This document shows positions 63,801 to 64,000 of a DNA stretch of 64,000 nucleotides, piece after piece (position 1 is the stretch's first letter; every line of letters starts with the position of its first letter). The notes beneath the pieces are model-generated. The model saw only the letters and a list, made by a program, of their open reading frames with translations, did not search any database and had not been told where the DNA came from. Source of the stretch: Phallusia mammillata (taxonomy: Eukaryota; Chordata; Ascidiacea; Phlebobranchia; Ascidiidae). The translations under genes and the position numbers were made by a program. The stretch lies in the NCBI GenBank assembly GCA_003260075.1, contig QLIY01000091.1:97761-161760 (forward strand), read 5' to 3'.

Positions 63801-64000
63801 ATTTTGTTCTTTTATCAAATTACCACTATTGGCATGGATAAAACGAGTACCGATGCGTGATATTGTGACTTACCATTTGGACATTGGCATCTTGCCTGAC
63901 ACGGTGTGAAATACATGTTGAGAACTCCGACAGCACTGCACCTCGCAACTGGACCTCTACCACATTCTGTCCATTCCATGTCACTGCGACAGTTCACAGC
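27495..64000 (-). CDS. giant secreted VWD/C8/TIL/VWC/CTCK protein, mucin/VWF family (5' end beyond window)
   Basis: I traced 74 exons (about 10 kb of coding sequence, roughly 3,300 residues) whose phases agree at every junction not damaged by assembly. Order from the N-terminal side: TIL; VWD-C8-TIL; TIL; VWD-C8 with the mucin-type D3 signature; TIL; a long cysteine-rich VWC-like array ending in three copies of a seven-exon cassette; VWC; VWD-C8-TIL; VWC; C-terminal cystine knot. This is the scaffold of gel-forming mucins and von Willebrand factor, secreted proteins that dimerise through the knot and multimerise through D domains. No Pro/Thr/Ser-rich or VWA segment is seen. The start and signal peptide lie to the right of the window. 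Component segments are listed separately. Orthology to a named vertebrate gene cannot be claimed. Confidence 0.93.
28000..28170. repeat. interspersed repeat fragment (GGGCCGGGTT type)
   Basis: Iterated words such as GTAAGTCGGGCCGGGTTCGG recur in inverted and diverged form at about 37160-37370 (GCCCGATCCTAGCCCAACTT). It lies in the last intron of the giant gene. No ends are defined. Confidence 0.45.
28411..29021 (-). CDS. TIL and VWC-like exons 71-72
   Basis: Exon 28848-29021 is a TIL-type domain ([12 protein letters not shown] ... [14 protein letters not shown] ... CVPTQC). Exon 28411-28515 is a short cysteine module with [10 protein letters not shown] and [10 protein letters not shown], like the end of a VWC domain. 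They sit between the third C8 and the knot, the position of the D4-end/C modules in VWF and mucins. Confidence 0.88.
29424..31322 (-). CDS. third VWD plus C8 (D4-like), exons 67-70
   Basis: Exons 31087-31322, 30525-30735, 29803-30083, 29424-29634. The VWD opens with [20 protein letters not shown], the most canonical VWD start in the window, and closes with MGGLCGTCNNN, as in D4-type domains. C8 follows ([20 protein letters not shown] ... [17 protein letters not shown]). Between them, exon 29803-30083 carries an acidic cysteine-rich insert ([17 protein letters not shown]) that I do not recognise from vertebrate D4 domains. Confidence 0.92.
30300..30480 (-). repeat. possible tRNA-derived SINE fragment
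   Basis: On the reverse strand a TGGTAGCAATGTCGCAACTG stretch resembles a tRNA A box, and GTGGGTTCTAATAC a diverged B box; an AT-rich body follows. It is intronic to the giant gene. The folding is poor, so I do not call a functional tRNA. Confidence 0.35.
30828..30965 (-). repeat. SINE body copy related to that at 34934
   Basis: In reverse complement this shares CCTACGCCTT and GAATGCTTGGTGAC, then GCTGATTC and GGCCTGGCGTG, with the segment following the tRNA-like head at 34934-35095. Two dispersed copies of the same body support a SINE family. The tRNA head here is degraded. Confidence 0.6.
31704..34720 (-). CDS. VWC-like modules, exons 61-66
   Basis: Exons 34556-34720, 33805-33996, 33221-33319, 32843-32950, 32325-32479, 31704-31917. 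All are cysteine-rich, with VWC-type pairs ([48 protein letters not shown]) and a final module ([17 protein letters not shown] ... [10 protein letters not shown]) that leads directly into the third VWD. NxS/T sites are frequent. This is the B/C-like linker between the duplicated cassettes and the D4-like region. Confidence 0.88.
31941..32225. repeat. diverged tandem duplication in an intron (about 140 bp x 2)
   Basis: The segment beginning ACATTTATTTGAGATGTTGT occurs twice (about 31941 and 32080). Each copy continues through GAAG..GTTGACACTG and CAACA.TCCATT.TTTGATTTT. The copies differ at many sites and no homopolymer joins them, so this looks like a real old duplication. Confidence 0.6.
34690..34880. 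repeat. duplication across a G run, partly exonic
   Basis: A G run at 34779-34789 separates two near-identical copies of about 90 bases (34690-34778 and 34790-34880). The copies contain the 5' end of the exon at 34556-34720. This is one of the homopolymer-linked overlaps, and the second exon start should not be annotated. Confidence 0.75.
34934..35095 (+). repeat. tRNA-derived SINE
   Basis: The head (34934-35007) has a good A box (TAGCTCAGTTGGTAGAGC), an anticodon-like stem with loop, and a perfect B box (GGTTCGAATCC) with paired T stem. A mismatched acceptor stem and C instead of U before the anticodon position argue against a working tRNA. The following body (CTGGCCTACGCCTTCC ... GGCCTGGCGTG) recurs at 30828-30965. 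It sits in an intron of the giant gene. Confidence 0.75.
35258..37112 (-). CDS. seven-exon cassette, copy 3 (exons 54-60)
   Basis: Exons 37011-37112, 36897-36937, 36639-36747, 36046-36218, 35888-35971, 35676-35817, 35258-35403. Intact lengths are 102, 41, 128, 173, 84, 142 and 146 bases, the same series as copies 1 and 2. Here the 128-base exon has lost its last 19 or so upstream bases and its acceptor to a G run (36748-36775). This copy is the most diverged at its end ([20 protein letters not shown]). A further partial copy of the damaged exon lies at about 36424-36460 beside another G run (36461-36472). Confidence 0.9.
37452..40695 (-). CDS. seven-exon cassette, copy 2 (exons 47-53)
   Basis: Exons 40594-40695, 39782-39822, 39587-39714, 39018-39190, 38655-38738, 38209-38350, 37452-37597, all intact, summing to 816 bases (272 codons). 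Module landmarks in order: [107 protein letters not shown] with [11 protein letters not shown]. About half the exons end in VWC-like CC/C pairs. Both outer boundaries are phase 1. An extra copy of the first exon before a G run (about 40474-40568) is an assembly duplicate. Confidence 0.93.
41098..43143 (-). CDS. seven-exon cassette, copy 1 (exons 40-46)
   Basis: Exons 43042-43143, 42775-42815, 42516-42643, 42234-42406, 41932-42015, 41623-41755, 41098-41243. Lengths equal those of copies 2 and 3 except the sixth exon, 133 instead of 142 bases. There, 11 Gs (41669-41679) stand where copies 2 and 3 have 20 ordinary bases, an apparent in-frame loss of nine. Because such G runs mark assembly faults across the window, the loss is suspect. 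The first exon is the most distinct from the other copies ([12 protein letters not shown]). Same role as copies 2 and 3. Confidence 0.9.
41338..41480 (-). pseudogene. assembly duplicate of exon 41098-41243
   Basis: This repeats the [15 protein letters not shown] exon, with the same acceptor and the same following intron, but its 3' end stops at a single N (41337) before the donor. Flanking intron is duplicated too (41102-41336 against 41338-41575). It is most likely an unmerged contig overlap and not an extra exon. Confidence 0.75.
43306..51735 (-). CDS. central cysteine-rich VWC-like array, exons 22-39
   Basis: Exons: 51516-51735, 50970-51039, 50531-50627, 49911-50025, 49753-49802, 49041-49251, 48653-48705, 48332-48521, 48169-48221, 47334-47529, 46548-46690, 46299-46400, 45895-46000, 45560-45678, 45033-45186, 44446-44626, 44005-44107, 43306-43510. 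A recurrent scheme is a 50-53 base exon starting (I/E)CDxC, followed by a 190-211 base exon ending in a VWC-like CC..C pair ([32 protein letters not shown]). Many NxS/T sites occur; no Pro/Thr/Ser tract is present. It occupies the place of mucin PTS or VWF A domains. The donor of 49041-49251 is GC (gcaagt) instead of GT. Confidence 0.88.
46836..47380. repeat. duplication across a G run, includes partial exon
   Basis: About 260 bases to the left of a G run (47098-47108) recur to its right. The left copy includes only the last 50 or so bases of exon 47334-47529. It has the same pattern as the other homopolymer-linked overlaps. Confidence 0.75.
50172..50518. repeat. intronic duplication across a G run
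   Basis: Near-identical copies, 50172-50338 and 50349-50518, flank Gs at 50339-50348. They differ by a few substitutions and small indels, as two alleles would. Confidence 0.75.
51703..52415. repeat. duplication across a G run at 52019-52030
   Basis: The start of exon 51516-51735 and about 280 bases of the intron before it are repeated to the right of the G run, with allele-like differences. The right copy has only about 20 bases of exon. Confidence 0.75.
52417..54585 (-). CDS. C8 and D3-signature exons 17-21
   Basis: Exons 54436-54585, 53849-54005, 53306-53457, 52534-52633, 52417-52466. C8 runs from [13 protein letters not shown] to [20 protein letters not shown], then [12 protein letters not shown]. 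The GGDCEC block followed by a C-rich [19 protein letters not shown] and EGCFPKCP stretch is the diagnostic arrangement of the D3 region of gel-forming mucins (MUC2/MUC5 type) and otogelin. A TIL-like exon ([14 protein letters not shown]) closes it. This is the strongest single evidence for the mucin-type family. Confidence 0.93.
54820..56350 (-). CDS. second VWD domain (D3-like), exons 13-16
   Basis: Exons 56212-56350, 55827-55937, 55313-55534, 54820-54927. The domain opens with CNTCTCEGGLF (completed from the previous exon), [20 protein letters not shown], has [16 protein letters not shown] and [10 protein letters not shown], and ends [10 protein letters not shown]. That last stretch contains the CxxC motif associated with disulfide exchange during multimer assembly in VWF and mucins. 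All exons are phase-consistent. Confidence 0.94.
56670..57777 (-). CDS. TIL-type exons 10-12, first one broken by poly-G
   Basis: Exon 56670-56802 is TIL-type ([28 protein letters not shown]). Exon 57548-57682 carries [20 protein letters not shown] and ends CVDG. Exon 57754 onward is visible only as about 24 bases (DMSCEIV) before a 93-base G run (57778-57870) that replaces its upstream part and acceptor. The segment joins VWD 1 and VWD 2. Confidence 0.8.
57870..58350. repeat. intronic duplication across a G run at 58107-58116
   Basis: About 235 bases (57871-58106) recur at 58117-58350 with scattered differences. The left copy directly abuts the 93-base G run. Confidence 0.75.
58485..59251 (-). 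CDS. TIL domain and linker, exons 8-9
   Basis: Exon 59111-59251: [14 protein letters not shown] ... [20 protein letters not shown], a clear TIL domain. Exon 58485-58581 continues [20 protein letters not shown], the usual TIL exit before the next D assembly. A second copy of the 3' half of the TIL exon (58991-59055, beside Gs at 59056-59066) is an assembly duplicate. Confidence 0.9.
59452..59695 (-). pseudogene. assembly duplicate of the first C8 exon
   Basis: This nearly repeats the C8 exon at 59814-60044 but stops upstream in a G run (59696-59705) before its acceptor. The two copies differ by a few residues (NFELS against NSDLS; CALHE against CGLHE), as alleles would. It should not be counted as a second C8 domain. 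Confidence 0.75.
59814..60044 (-). CDS. first C8 domain, exon 7
   Basis: An intact 231-base exon with acceptor gtgtttgcag and donor gtaagt. It has eight-cysteine C8 spacing with [28 protein letters not shown] and [11 protein letters not shown], ending ITETC. It joins in phase with the TIL exon at 59111-59251. Confidence 0.92.
60392..61291 (-). pseudogene. exon 6 (VWD-C8 junction) split by misassembly
   Basis: The 5' part (61249-61291, [14 protein letters not shown] after acceptor ctgcag) ends in Gs at 61240-61248. The 3' part (60392-60430, [14 protein letters not shown] then gtaaat) begins at Gs at 60431-60440 and is present again at 60722-60760 beside Gs at 60761-60770. The two parts almost certainly form one exon, pulled apart by about 800 bases of rearranged duplicate sequence. 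A short piece of exon 5 is also duplicated at about 61131-61239. Confidence 0.65.
61453..62936 (-). CDS. first VWD domain in window (D2-like), exons 3-5
   Basis: Exons 62756-62936, 62366-62525, 61453-61655. The opening CSCTMGTC-like turn with [20 protein letters not shown] is a VWD start, and [20 protein letters not shown] and [20 protein letters not shown] form the second half. Where VWD2 has CGLCGNFDG, this one has RGIGGNFNG, so the CxxC pair is absent. The acceptor of the middle exon is tttttacacag at 62526, chosen because a nearer acceptor would create a stop. Confidence 0.92.
61692..62283. repeat. intronic duplication across a G run at 61940-61949
   Basis: 61692-61939 and about 62067-62283 are near copies (AATCAAGCACACAAAACAG onward) with small indels. 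No exon is involved. Confidence 0.72.
63074..63485. repeat. duplication across a G run at 63276-63286, includes partial exon
   Basis: About 200 bases (63074-63275) recur at 63287-63485. The left copy includes the last 35 or so bases of exon 63449-63563 with its donor and then runs into Gs. Confidence 0.75.
63449..64000 (-). CDS. TIL domain, exons 1-2 of the visible part (window edge)
   Basis: Exon 63874 to the window edge: [18 protein letters not shown] ... [10 protein letters not shown]. Exon 63449-63563: [19 protein letters not shown], then [11 protein letters not shown], ending NEDCTSC across the splice. Together they form a TIL domain and the CxxGxxYxxGE exit that precedes a VWD. The protein continues upstream past base 64000. 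Confidence 0.9.

Overview
This is eukaryotic genomic DNA: AT-rich, with short introns, GT-AG splice sites, many DNA-transposon remnants and one 751-base assembly gap (N, 23049-23799). The gene content (a CARD caspase of caspase-2 type, SKP1, a UBE2D-type E2, and a secreted von Willebrand factor/gel-forming-mucin type protein with D3-like and cystine-knot modules) points to an invertebrate deuterostome. Compact introns and two apparent haplotypes interleaved in the assembly make an ascidian tunicate (Ciona-like) my best guess. That assignment is inference.

Layout. 1452-1764 (+) is the last exon of an unrecognised gene. 2998-7133 (-) is a complete SKP1 coding region in four coding exons. 8652-14659 (+) is a complete UBE2D-type ubiquitin-conjugating enzyme in six exons, head to head with SKP1 across about 1.5 kb. 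16219-19875 (-) is a complete caspase-2-like gene in nine coding exons, tail to tail with the E2. 20.0-27.4 kb has no convincing host gene; it holds an 83-bp satellite array, an inverted partial copy of it, the N gap, two hAT-type relics and a foldback-like element. 27495-64000 (-) is the 3' part of one giant gene. I traced 74 exons (about 10 kb of coding sequence, roughly 3,300 residues) of a cysteine-rich VWD/C8/TIL/VWC protein ending in a cystine knot; its 5' end lies beyond the right edge.

The giant gene is the centre of interest. It keeps the mucin/VWF ends (D2-like and D3-like assemblies on the N-terminal side; D4-like VWD-C8-TIL, VWC and CTCK at the C-terminus). The place where mucins carry Pro/Thr/Ser repeats and VWF carries A domains is filled by a long array of cysteine-rich modules. 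The last part of that array is three consecutive copies of a seven-exon, 816-bp (272-residue) cassette with the same exon lengths and phases each time.

Mobile DNA. At least six elements in introns and spacers have CAG...CTG-type or TAG...CTA-type inverted ends and intact 8-bp target duplications (hAT hallmarks), including one nested inside another in an E2 intron.

Assembly quality. More than twenty poly-G/poly-C runs, and two single-N sites, sit between two near-identical copies of flanking sequence. They look like unmerged allelic or contig-end overlaps, and they break or duplicate several exons of the giant gene. Exon copies beside these runs should not be counted as biological.
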